A DNA stretch of 64,000 bases, taken from NCBI GenBank assembly GCA_002448235.1, contig DIXF01000010.1, positions 1 through 64,000 on the forward strand, in the 5' to 3' direction. Below, piece after piece: positions 32,938 to 41,009 of this stretch (positions are counted from its first letter, which is position 1; each line of letters begins with the position of its first letter). The position numbers were made by a program, and so were the translations under genes. The notes under the pieces were generated by a model, which saw nothing but the letters and a program-made list of their open reading frames with translations, did not search any database and was not told where the DNA came from. Source of the DNA: Syntrophaceae bacterium UBA6087. GTDB lineage: Bacteria > Desulfobacterota > Desulfomonilia > UBA1062.

Positions 32938-34716
32938 TTACTGCTGGTACTCGTATGCCCCCATGTCCACGGCTGTGCCGCTGATGCGCGGGTTGCCCGC
33001 CAGGTCGATGTCCATTTCCTCGTCTACGGCGCTGCTGTCTCCCGCATCGATGCACGGACTTTCTGCCTGCAGCGTCAGGTCGTCGTTGAGCAGGGGATCG
33101 TCGGGAATGTTGTTAGATTGAGTTTTGCAGCCCTGCAGGCAGCTGTAGGCGACCGTATAGGGGCTCTCCCCATCGTCGGAGATCTGCCGCGGATAGTCGG
33201 TTGCCATGTTGCCCCAGATGATGCAGTTGGTCAGGGTCGATATGCCTTCGTCACAATTGTACATCCCACCGCCGAGATTCTCGGCGGAATTGTTGACCAC
33301 GGTGCAGTTCAGCAGGATCGGGGTGCTGGAAGAAGCGCAGATTCCGCCGCCTGACGAGGCCGAGTTGCCCGAGAAGACGCAGTTGGCGATGACAAGCTCG
33401 CCTAGGGGGCCGCAGTTGGAGACATACATCCCGCCGCCCCGAGAACTTGCCGTGTTCTCCGAGATCTTACACCGCACCATGACCGGATTGCTGTACTCAT
33501 GGCAGCTTATCGCCCCGCCGTTACTTCCGGCAGCGTTGCCGGAGAAGGTGCAGCCGGTGAGGGTCGGGCTGCTTTGCCCTTCATTGCACATCCCGCCCCC
33601 CTCATTCGCGGCAGAGTTGCCGGAGAACGTGCAATCGGCAAGGGTCGGACAGCTTCCATCCCTGTTGAGCATCCCTCCGCCCGACTGTAAGGACGAGTTG
33701 TTGGTGAAGGTGCAGTCGGTCAAGGTTGGGGCAGAGTCGTAATTGATCATCCCTCCACCATAGGGGGCAGAATTTTCTGCAAAGGTGCAGCCGGTTATGA
33801 CCGGGCCGCTTGCCTCATTGTACATCGCGCCCCCTTCAAACCGGGCAGCGTTTCCGGAGAAGGCGCAGTCGGTCAGGACCGGGCTGCTGTTCTCAATGTA
33901 CATTCCGCCGCCGCAATCACGCGGGGTAATACCATCTGCGTTTCCCGCCGTGATGATGAACCCGTCCAGAATGGCGCCATCAACGTCCACACACGTGACC
34001 ACATGATAGGAGTTGTTCGCGTTACTTGCCGGATCAGCTGTAGAATCGTTGCCGTCGATGTCCCCTGAGAGGATCGTCTCGTTCTCCTCCCAATCCCGTG
34101 CCTCCCGGCAGGTCTCGCTGCCGGCGAATCCGCCGTAGACACCCACACCCGCCTTTAGGGTGAAGGTAGATCCACGGTCGGGTCCCGGCGTATATGTCCC
34201 CTTGGCCACCCAGATCTCGGAGTCTGCAGGTGCGTTGTTCAAGGCATCATCGAGAGACGGATACGCTTTCCCCCAGTCCGTCCCATCGCCTCCTCCCCAT
34301 ACGTCCTTGGAAACAAAGGCGACGGTAACCACGGCAAACTCTGCAGCATCCGACGTGACGCTCCCAGTCGTGTTCGTCACGATGCATCTGAAGCTTGCGG
34401 TCATCTTTTCAGCGGATGCGATGGAATAGAATGCAGTCGTTGCACCGCTTATCGGGTTCCAAGTCGTGCCGCTGTCATCCGAACGCTGCCACTGGAAGGT
34501 CAGGCCCTCTCCAACCACAGACACGGAAAAGTCAGCCTGCACATTCAGAGGAACCGTTTTGTCGGCAGGTTGGTGCAAGATAACCGGATCGCTCATTTCC
34601 TCGCCGCCCCCCTTGGTACCTCCTCCTCCGCTTCCACCTCCGCAGCCCGCAATCAGGATAAGGATGGAAAGAAAAAGGGACAGCCGGAAAACACTGGGGA
34701 ACGGTTTCGCCATCAT
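32938..34716 (-). CDS. Lipoprotein with Ig-like and right-handed beta-helix (POMP) repeats
   Basis: 592 aa. The lipobox is LILIAGCGGG, followed by a Gly-rich linker. Residues of about 45-135 look like an Ig-like domain (ADFSVSVVGEGLTFQWQRSD ... FRCIVTN). From about 140, VSKDVWGGGDGTDWGKAYPS and IWVAKGTYTPG start a parallel beta-helix typical of polymorphic outer-membrane protein repeats; repeated CTFSGN/CTFAENSA turns with GGG(M/A) steps follow to about residue 540. The C-terminus ends ISGTAVDMGAYEYQQ, usual for surface-exposed beta-helix lipoproteins. It has its own promoter (34793-34820) and converges with the repeat lipoprotein. Adhesion or polysaccharide binding is inferred. Confidence 0.88.
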   Translation of the reverse strand: MMAKPFPSVFRLSLFLSILILIAGCGGGSGGGGTKGGGEEMSDPVILHQPADKTVPLNVQADFSVSVVGEGLTFQWQRSDDSGTTWNPISGATTAFYSIASAEKMTASFRCIVTNTTGSVTSDAAEFAVVTVAFVSKDVWGGGDGTDWGKAYPSLDDALNNAPADSEIWVAKGTYTPGPDRGSTFTLKAGVGVYGGFAGSETCREARDWEENETILSGDIDGNDSTADPASNANNSYHVVTCVDVDGAILDGFIITAGNADGITPRDCGGGMYIENSSPVLTDCAFSGNAARFEGGAMYNEASGPVITGCTFAENSAPYGGGMINYDSAPTLTDCTFTNNSSLQSGGGMLNRDGSCPTLADCTFSGNSAANEGGGMCNEGQSSPTLTGCTFSGNAAGSNGGAISCHEYSNPVMVRCKISENTASSRGGGMYVSNCGPLGELVIANCVFSGNSASSGGGICASSSTPILLNCTVVNNSAENLGGGMYNCDEGISTLTNCIIWGNMATDYPRQISDDGESPYTVAYSCLQGCKTQSNNIPDDPLLNDDLTLQAESPCIDAGDSSAVDEEMDIDLAGNPRISGTAVDMGAYEYQQ

Positions 34717-34792
34717 AGAAGCTCCTCCTCTGCTCGTGGTAGAAAAAATCCATCAAGATGGATGCACGTTACAGAATTTATTGCAATATAAT

Positions 34793-34820
34793 ATTATAAT
34801 AAATCATTGTTATGAGTCAA
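34793..34820 (-). promoter_or_regulatory. Promoter for the beta-helix lipoprotein
   Basis: On the minus strand TTGACT (34820-34815), a 16-bp spacer and a perfect TATAAT (34798-34793) lie about 77 bp upstream of the ATG at 34716, in a strongly AT-rich stretch. Confidence 0.65.
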
Positions 34821-34943
34821 TTGGCAAATAGAGAAAAACTTAATAAAAGGTCTACTAACGGGGAGACGATCCAGGCACCCTTCAACCGGTTGGCGACAGC
34901 AAGAAACGAATAGATCCCCATCACCGCGGCCCTTAAGCCTCTT

Positions 34944-35273
34944 CTAAGAGCGGAGCTTCTCCAGAGCCGCGCCTGCCTCGGGGGCCAATCTGATGAATGC
35001 CGACAGCGTAGCGCACGCATACTCGTCACAAGCCCCACAGTGCTCCAGGTTTTTTGTCATGCAGCACCTGCGGATCTCGCACATGCTCCGGCAGTATAAA
35101 AACTTCCGCCCCTCAGTTCGGCACCCGTCGCAGTTAATGTGCTCCGGCGTGATCTCTGCCTTATAAAGAGCCGACCACTTTGCAGCCACCTCGGCTCTTT
35201 TGCCGGCACTGTCTGCCTGAGTTGCGAGATACCCCTCACACTTTGAACAATCCAATCCACAACATGCTATCAT
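34944..35273 (-). CDS. Cysteine-rich DUF3795-type protein
   Basis: 109 aa from ATG 35273, just after AGGAGG. The protein begins IACCGLDCSKCEGYLATQAD and has further pairs at CDGC, YCRSMCEIRRCC and HCGACDEYAC, twelve or more cysteines in all. This spacing is that of DUF3795, a family of small proteins common in anaerobes and archaea that probably binds zinc or an iron-sulfur cluster. No function is established. It stands alone between accessory lipoproteins and another hypothetical gene on the same strand. Confidence 0.75.
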   Translation of the reverse strand: MIACCGLDCSKCEGYLATQADSAGKRAEVAAKWSALYKAEITPEHINCDGCRTEGRKFLYCRSMCEIRRCCMTKNLEHCGACDEYACATLSAFIRLAPEAGAALEKLRS

Positions 35274-35333
35274 TCCTGCCTCCTGGTATTCGGTTGTACG
35301 ACGCGAGATTTCAAAGCCCTGGAACAACCCTGC

Positions 35334-35639
35334 TTATTTACTCCCGACAACCGCAAACCACTGAAAGATGGTTTCATCATCGTTCCAGGTATGGCGATTG
35401 CCGTCTGCCTGCAGGAGCCATACGACATGGGGCGTAAGATTCGAGCCGGGAAGGACCGACCAGGCCTCTCCTTTTGCATGTGTTTCACCCGTGGGATTCC
35501 CTCTGTCATCCCGGACTATGACATCCTTTTTTACTACAACCCGATCTCCGGCTTTCAGCCCGCACTTGTATTCCGTGATCGGATACTCGTTTAAAAGTTT
35601 CCACCCCGGCTTATCTTTGCGTGATTTCTTGGATACCAT
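35334..35639 (-). CDS. Small hypothetical protein
   Basis: 101 aa from ATG 35639 (GGAG about six bases upstream); an upstream ATG would add 14 residues. I do not recognise the family. The N-terminus is basic (VSKKSRKDKPGWKLL), and the body contains YKCGLKAGDRVVVKKDVIVRD, a short beta-rich segment resembling an SH3-like or KOW-type barrel, then an aromatic-rich end (TWNDDETIFQWFAVVG). No signal peptide. It lies 60 bp upstream of the DUF3795 gene on the same strand and may share its transcript. Confidence 0.55.
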   Translation of the reverse strand: MVSKKSRKDKPGWKLLNEYPITEYKCGLKAGDRVVVKKDVIVRDDRGNPTGETHAKGEAWSVLPGSNLTPHVVWLLQADGNRHTWNDDETIFQWFAVVGSK

Positions 35640-35722
35640 TCTCCGCTCCTCAGAAGCTGACCGAAAATCTTCCGGCAACATGATATCAGGATGACTTTCA
35701 GGTATTATGCGTTACTATCTCT

Positions 35723-36649
35723 TTACCCTTTATCCGGACGTTTTATCGTATCGCCGCCGGTGTGTTTCTCCAAAAGCCGCAGCACTTCGGAATCCTGAAA
35801 CGAGAGGGTCGTCTGGGGAAAGGGGATCTCGATGTTCTGCTCGTCAAAGGCATGCTTGACCCTTCTCAAAAACTCCCGGCCCACCTCCCACTGGTGTATG
35901 GGCTTGGTTTTGATGCGGCCCTTGATCATCACGGCGGAATCGCCGAACTTATCCAACCCGAAGATCTCCGGGTCTTCGATGATAAGGTCTTTATACTGAT
36001 CCTCCTGCCTCAACTGTGCGCCGGTCTTTTTCAGGAGGGAAATCACCCGGTCCGGGTCCTCGTGGTAGGCTACGCCGATCTCAAAGACATACGCAGACCA
36101 TCCGTGGGTCATATTGCTCAACGAGGTAATGGCGCCGTTGGGGATTATGTGGACGACGCCTGCGAGATCCCGCAGCACGATGGTGCGGAAGTTGATCTGC
36201 TCCACGAGGCCGGACGAGCCGTTGATGGCGACGACATCTCCGATCCGCACCTGGTTCTCGAGGATGAGGAAAAAGCCCGAGATCACATCCTTGACGAGAT
36301 TCTGGCCCCCGAACCCGACCGCCAGGCCGACAATACCCGCGCCGGCCAGGACCGGGCCGATCTCGATGCCGACCTCCTTGACGATCATCAGGACGACCGT
36401 TGCCCACAGGATGATATACGCGGCCTGACGGAGCAGAAACATCAACGTCTCTATCCGCTTTGATGTTTCCGTGACGGATTCGCCGCTTGCTATGCCCCGC
36501 TGAACCAGGAGAACATTGACCTTTGAGAGGAGCTTTTTGAGCATCTTCGCGCCGATCCATGCCGCAACGAGGATGACCAGGATATGCAGCGCCTTATTCA
36601 GCAGGATCTCGAAATTTATTGCGTTTAAAACACGTATTATTGCTTCCAT
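35723..36649 (-). CDS. MscS-family mechanosensitive channel
   Basis: 308 aa. Two or three membrane helices (about residues 10-35 and 70-115) precede the pore helix GPVLAGAGIVGLAVGFGGQN, the Ala/Gly-packed TM3 of MscS. The beta domain includes ENQVRIGDVVAINGSSGLVE and the C-terminal alpha/beta domain contains TKPIHQWEVGREFLRRVKHAF. It opens under membrane tension to release solutes on hypo-osmotic shock. It is transcribed away from csbD; the 234-bp gap between them should hold both promoters, but no clear boxes are visible. Confidence 0.93.
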   Translation of the reverse strand: MEAIIRVLNAINFEILLNKALHILVILVAAWIGAKMLKKLLSKVNVLLVQRGIASGESVTETSKRIETLMFLLRQAAYIILWATVVLMIVKEVGIEIGPVLAGAGIVGLAVGFGGQNLVKDVISGFFLILENQVRIGDVVAINGSSGLVEQINFRTIVLRDLAGVVHIIPNGAITSLSNMTHGWSAYVFEIGVAYHEDPDRVISLLKKTGAQLRQEDQYKDLIIEDPEIFGLDKFGDSAVMIKGRIKTKPIHQWEVGREFLRRVKHAFDEQNIEIPFPQTTLSFQDSEVLRLLEKHTGGDTIKRPDKG

Positions 36650-36883
36650 GCAGGGCTCCCATGTATGACGAAGGCTTGATCCGTCGTTTGCCGGATCGTT
36701 TCAAAGCCCCTCTCTTTTGCCACTATTGATGTGTGACGTCAAGGCCCGGCCGGCAAGGCCGATTCAAGGCGGGGATGAATACAGCGGATACGCCTGCCGG
36801 GAGCCGCTTCAGCGTGCGATATTGATTCCCGGCACCGCGCGCCCTAAAGAAGGAGTGACAAATCAACCTCAGGGAGGTCCAAG

Positions 36884-37084
36884 ATGAATCCAGATATCCT
36901 GAAAGGAAAATGGAACGAGATAAAAGGCGCCATCAAGACAAAATGGGGCGATCTCACCGATGACGAACTCATGCAGGTCGAGGGACAGCAAGACAAGTTC
37001 GTGGGCCTGCTCCAGAAGAAGTATGGCTATTCCAAAGACAAGGCAGAAAAGGAATACAACGACTTCATGCGCAGCTACGAGTAA
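36884..37084 (+). CDS. CsbD-family stress protein
   Basis: 66 aa, the family's usual size. The sequence LKGKWNEIKGAIKTKWGDLT followed by QDKFVGLLQKKYGYSKDKAE is the CsbD/YjbJ signature. These are abundant small acidic-basic proteins induced by general stress in many bacteria; the molecular role is unknown. GGGAGG (36872-36877) precedes the ATG. It sits beside the osmotic-shock channel gene, which is compatible with a shared stress theme but not evidence of one. It converges with rng. Confidence 0.9.
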   Translation: MNPDILKGKWNEIKGAIKTKWGDLTDDELMQVEGQQDKFVGLLQKKYGYSKDKAEKEYNDFMRSYE

Positions 37085-37099
37085 CGCCCAGAGATACGG

Positions 37100-38569
37100 C
37101 TAAGCGCGAGATTGCTCGACGGTTTCCATCTGTATCTGTCCGTGCCTGAGAATGCGGTTGACGGTGATGTGGATCTTTACGTTAAAATCCTGCTCAAGGC
37201 GGATGAGATATTTTCTCTGATTGTTAAGGAGATACATGGCCACCTCGGGCGGCAGCTCGACCCTGATCTCCGAAGGGTTGTTCCGGTTCAGGAAGAGCTG
37301 AATCTCGCGCAAGCCCATGAAGGTCGAGGATTCGACCGACCTCACCATGCCGGTGCCTTCGCACGAGAGGCAGCCCACGTAGCTCTTTTCCAGGATCGTG
37401 GACGAGAGGCGCTCGCGTGAGAGTTCCAGAATGCCGAATTTGGAGATCTTTCCTATCACGAGATGCGCCCGGTCGTGCTTTAGATACTCCTTAAGCGCCT
37501 TCTCGACGTTGCGCATGTTTGCCTTGGAGCGCATGTCGATGAAATCGATGACCACGAGCCCGCCGATATCGCGCAGGATAAGCTGCCGGGATATCTCCGC
37601 AGCGGCTTCGATGTTGGTGGAAAACGCGGTGTCCTCGATGTCCTTGGCCGTGGTCGAATGGCCGGAATTCACGTCTATGACCACCAGGGCCTCGGTGGGC
37701 TCGATGACGATGGTGCCTCCCGAAGGCAGCTTCACCCGTTTATTGAAGATGGTCTGAATCTGCTGCTCCAGCTCGAACTTGGTAAAGAGCGGCTTGTTCT
37801 GCTTGTAGTGCTTGAGGATGTTCTTGTATCTCGGCATCACGCTCTTCATGAAGATGGCCGCCCTCCCGCACGTTTCCTCGTCATCGATGAGGATCTCGGT
37901 CATGTCGTGGGTAAAGTAGTCGCGGACCGAGCGGATGATGATATCTCCCTCCCGGTACATGAGCGAAGGGCAGGGCGCCTCTGCAAACTCGTCCTCGATG
38001 CTCTTCCAGAGCCTGAGCAGGTACGTCATGTCCTTGTGGAGGTCTGCCTTGGTCCTGTCCATGCCGGCGGTCCGTACGATGAGGCCCATATCCGGGGGAG
38101 GAGCGAGCTGGGAGATGAGGTCCTTGAGCCTTTTTCTCTGCGCCTCGTCGTCGATCTTACGTGAAATGCCGGCAAGGTCCTGCTGGGGCAGAAGCACCAT
38201 GTAGCGCCCCGGGATGGAGATATCCATGGTGAGCAAGGCGCCTTTGGCCGCCTTCTCCTCGCGGCCGACCTGCACCGGGATCTCGAGCCCCTTGTGCAGA
38301 AGCGAAACGTTTGCCTTTGCGTCCCTGTTGCCCGGGATGAGCGCCCAGTTGATGTCATTGATGGGCAGCAGCCCGTGCTTTTCCCTTCCGTAATCAACGA
38401 AAACGGCATCCAGGCTCTTTTCGACCTTGGAGATCCTTCCCTTGTAGATGTTTCCCCTGATCTGTTCCTTCATGGCGCTCTGGATGTACAGCTCCTTGAG
38501 GATACCGTCCTCTACGACCGCAACCCTGATCTCTTCAGGGTGGAGAGCATTGATGAGCATCTTTTTCAT
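37100..38569 (-). CDS. rng: Ribonuclease G/E
   Basis: 489 aa, RNase G length (RNase E is much longer and has a degradosome scaffold tail, absent here). The N-terminal S1 domain (about 36-125) contains GNIYKGRISKVEKSLDAVFVDYG. The catalytic region has VVIDVNSGHST and LVVIDFIDM, with the two metal-binding Asp. CLSCEGTG near residue 405 is the Zn-link that joins dimers. It cleaves single-stranded A/U-rich RNA and matures 16S rRNA and other transcripts. It is the last gene of the minus-strand run from mutL, starting 27 bp after the sua5 stop. Confidence 0.95.
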   Translation of the reverse strand: MKKMLINALHPEEIRVAVVEDGILKELYIQSAMKEQIRGNIYKGRISKVEKSLDAVFVDYGREKHGLLPINDINWALIPGNRDAKANVSLLHKGLEIPVQVGREEKAAKGALLTMDISIPGRYMVLLPQQDLAGISRKIDDEAQRKRLKDLISQLAPPPDMGLIVRTAGMDRTKADLHKDMTYLLRLWKSIEDEFAEAPCPSLMYREGDIIIRSVRDYFTHDMTEILIDDEETCGRAAIFMKSVMPRYKNILKHYKQNKPLFTKFELEQQIQTIFNKRVKLPSGGTIVIEPTEALVVIDVNSGHSTTAKDIEDTAFSTNIEAAAEISRQLILRDIGGLVVIDFIDMRSKANMRNVEKALKEYLKHDRAHLVIGKISKFGILELSRERLSSTILEKSYVGCLSCEGTGMVRSVESSTFMGLREIQLFLNRNNPSEIRVELPPEVAMYLLNNQRKYLIRLEQDFNVKIHITVNRILRHGQIQMETVEQSRA

Positions 38570-38595
38570 CGATTTTTTACTTCTTTCTCTTTTCT

Positions 38596-39198
38596 TTATT
38601 GAAACATGGAGATATCACCCAGGCCTTCGCGCACGATCTCGGGAGAATCGGTCTCCATGGAGATGATCGTCGAGGGTATGTCCGGCAGTATCCCGCTGTC
38701 GATAATCGCATCCACCCGGTGGCCGAGATGGTCATCGATCTCTATGGGGTCGATGTGCCTCCTCTCATGCGAGAACGGTACGCTGGTAGTGATGATGGGC
38801 TCGCCCACCTCCTCGATGATGGCCCGGCAGAACCAGTGGTCGGGAATGCGGATGCCGATCGCCTTCCGTTTTGTCTGTAGCAGGCGGGGAACCAGCCTGG
38901 TTGCCGGAAGGATGAAGGTGTACGGCCCGGGCAGCAGGGTCCGGACGAGACGGAAGGCCTCGTTGGACACCTTTGCATACTGGCTGATTGATTTCAGATC
39001 CGCGAGCATGATGCTTCGGGGCTTGACCGATGCCTTGATGGCATTGATCGCATCGATTCCTTTTTTGTTCGTCATGCAGCAGCCCAGCCCGTACACCGTG
39101 TCCGTCGGATATACGATGATGCCCCCCTGGCTCAAGATCTCAGCCACCCGTTTTACAATCCTCGGCTTCGGGGTGAGCGGATCAATAAGGATGCGCAC
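38596..39198 (-). CDS. Threonylcarbamoyl-AMP synthase (Sua5/YciO/YrdC)
   Basis: 200 aa, single YrdC domain. The core has GGIIVYPTDTVYGLGCCMTNKKGIDAINAIK and later RIPDHWFCRAIIEEVGEPI, with the positively charged pocket (RSIMLADLKSI). The family makes threonylcarbamoyl-AMP for t6A37 in tRNAs, though YciO members of similar size may have another role. It overlaps the ttcA-like gene by 17 bp, and miaA lies just beyond, so three tRNA-modification genes are adjacent. Confidence 0.87.
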   Translation of the reverse strand: MRILIDPLTPKPRIVKRVAEILSQGGIIVYPTDTVYGLGCCMTNKKGIDAINAIKASVKPRSIMLADLKSISQYAKVSNEAFRLVRTLLPGPYTFILPATRLVPRLLQTKRKAIGIRIPDHWFCRAIIEEVGEPIITTSVPFSHERRHIDPIEIDDHLGHRVDAIIDSGILPDIPSTIISMETDSPEIVREGLGDISMFQ

Positions 39199-39949
39199 TG
39201 AATGTCTCCTTCAGACATAAGCTCTTCATATCGATGTTCCCCAGCGCCGACAGGATGGATTCCTTCACCGTGGGTATGTCCTTTTCCAGGAGACGTATGT
39301 AGCCCCGCACCTGTTCCCGCTTGCCGTCGACGCGTTTGGGGCAGGAATTCGCTACCGGATCGACCTCGAAGGTCTTGAAGTACGCGTCGACCAGCTCTGC
39401 CTTGCAGTAGGCAAGGGGCCTGATGATGCGGTTCTTCCCGTCGTTGGAGACCCGCGAGGGGGCCATGCCTCCCACCTGGCCGGTGTAGAAGCACCTCAGC
39501 AGGAACGTCTCGATGATGTCGTCCATGTGATGCCCCAGGGCTATGGACGTGTACTTCTCTTTTTGCGCCATGGAATAAAGTATGCCTCTCCTGAGCCGGG
39601 AGCACAGGGCGCAGGGGCTTTTTTCCGGGTCGGACGAGTGCTCCAGGATCTCGTCGATACCCGAGTCGAACACTTCCACGGTGAGGCCGAGATGGTCGTA
39701 TATCCAGTCCCGGACCCTGTCGAAGTCCTTCTCGAAGCCGGTGGACACGTGCACGGGGATGATCTCGAAATCTATGGGGGCGGAGCTTTTCAGCTCCGAG
39801 AGAATCTTCAGGAGAACGATGGAATCCTTGCCGCCGGATATCGCCGCCATGACCCTGTCTCCATGCCCGATCATACGGTAGTCGTGGATGGCTGTCCCGG
39901 CCTTTCTCAGGACTCTTTTTTCAAGATATTTTCCGGTATTGTGTTTCAC
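39182..39949 (-). CDS. TtcA-family tRNA thiolation protein
   Basis: 255 aa from GTG 39949, which has AAGGA eight bases upstream; homology begins here (VKHNTGKYLEKRVLRKAG). It has the PP-loop ATP pyrophosphatase motif AAISGGKDSIVLL and a CxxC (CALCSRLRRGILY) plus a third conserved Cys in ANSCPKRVDGK, the likely ligands of the [4Fe-4S] cluster. GHHMDDIIETFLLRCFYTG is also typical. TtcA makes 2-thiocytidine-32 in tRNA. The start lies about 120 bp from the miaA stop, and the 3' end overlaps sua5. Confidence 0.88.
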   Translation of the reverse strand: MKHNTGKYLEKRVLRKAGTAIHDYRMIGHGDRVMAAISGGKDSIVLLKILSELKSSAPIDFEIIPVHVSTGFEKDFDRVRDWIYDHLGLTVEVFDSGIDEILEHSSDPEKSPCALCSRLRRGILYSMAQKEKYTSIALGHHMDDIIETFLLRCFYTGQVGGMAPSRVSNDGKNRIIRPLAYCKAELVDAYFKTFEVDPVANSCPKRVDGKREQVRGYIRLLEKDIPTVKESILSALGNIDMKSLCLKETFSAHPY

Positions 39950-40070
39950 GTGATATTCCTTACCACATACGCAAAGATTTGCAATATGCGAAAGGGGTGT
40001 GAAAAAGCTCTGGGCGCGCACCTTCAGGTGCAGGGGAGACAAAGTCCGACCAGGAGGAACCGCACCGTCG

Positions 40071-41009
40071 TCAACCAGTGGCCGGCTTGCCCTGCTCATC
40101 GAGCCAAAGGGGCACGATCTTCAGGGCCTCGTCTGCGGTGTGGAAAAAGTCGCGGCCGTAGTTCGACCTCATCCAGGTGATCTGGCGCTTGGCATAGTTC
40201 CGGGTGTCGCGCTGGATCCTGCCGACGGTTGCCTCGAGGCCGATCTTTTCTTCGAGATAATCGATCATATGTTTGTATGCAAGGGTCTGCATGGATCGTA
40301 AATTCGGGCTGAATCCCCGCTGGAGGAGTCTTTTGGTTTCGTCGATGAGGCCGGTTTCTACCATACTGACGACCCGGGCATTTATATCCTCATAAAGCTT
40401 GCCGCGGTCCGGCATGACGCAGACCGTGCGGGCCTGGTAACGGGGATTAGCGAATCCATGCTCACGGTACACCCTGCTCGGTTTCATCCCGGTAAGGAAG
40501 AGGATCTCCATGGAGCGGACGATTCTTAAGGAATCGTTTTTATTGATTTTCACGGCAATCTCCGGGTCGATGCGTTCAAGGAAGTGCCAGAGATACACAC
40601 TGCCCTTCCTTTCTATCAGGTCTCGCAAACAGCCCCGGAGTTTTGCCGATCGCGGCGGGGCAGGGGCCAGTCCGTAGACCAGGGCCTTGATGTAGAGGCC
40701 GGTTCCGCCGACGATGACCGGGATCTTTTTCCGTGAGAGGATCTCTGTGATCTTTTCCGAGGCCTGCGTGGAGAACATCTCAGCATTAAACTCCTCGTCG
40801 GGGTCTACGATGTCGATGAGGTGGTGGGTCAGCAGCGACTGCTCGTCGGAGGTGGGTTTTGCCGTTGCGATATCCATGTAGCGGTACACCTGCATGGAGT
40901 CAGCAGAGATGACCTCGATGGGGTAGGACCGGGCGAGCTTCAGCGCAATCGCGGTCTTGCCGGAACCAGTGGGCCCGGTGATTATGACAAGGGGCGTCTT
41001 CCGATCCAT
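40071..41009 (-). CDS. miaA: tRNA dimethylallyltransferase
   Basis: 312 aa from ATG 41009. It adds the isopentenyl group to A37 of tRNAs reading U-starting codons. Motifs: P-loop ITGPTGSGKTAIALKLA, EVISADSMQVYRYMDIATAKP (with the catalytic Asp-Ser), PVIVGGTGLYIKAL and a C-terminal YAKRQITWMRSNY. The start overlaps the end of mutL by 28 bp; mutL-miaA adjacency is widespread, and coupled translation is likely here. Confidence 0.96.
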   Translation of the reverse strand: MDRKTPLVIITGPTGSGKTAIALKLARSYPIEVISADSMQVYRYMDIATAKPTSDEQSLLTHHLIDIVDPDEEFNAEMFSTQASEKITEILSRKKIPVIVGGTGLYIKALVYGLAPAPPRSAKLRGCLRDLIERKGSVYLWHFLERIDPEIAVKINKNDSLRIVRSMEILFLTGMKPSRVYREHGFANPRYQARTVCVMPDRGKLYEDINARVVSMVETGLIDETKRLLQRGFSPNLRSMQTLAYKHMIDYLEEKIGLEATVGRIQRDTRNYAKRQITWMRSNYGRDFFHTADEALKIVPLWLDEQGKPATG

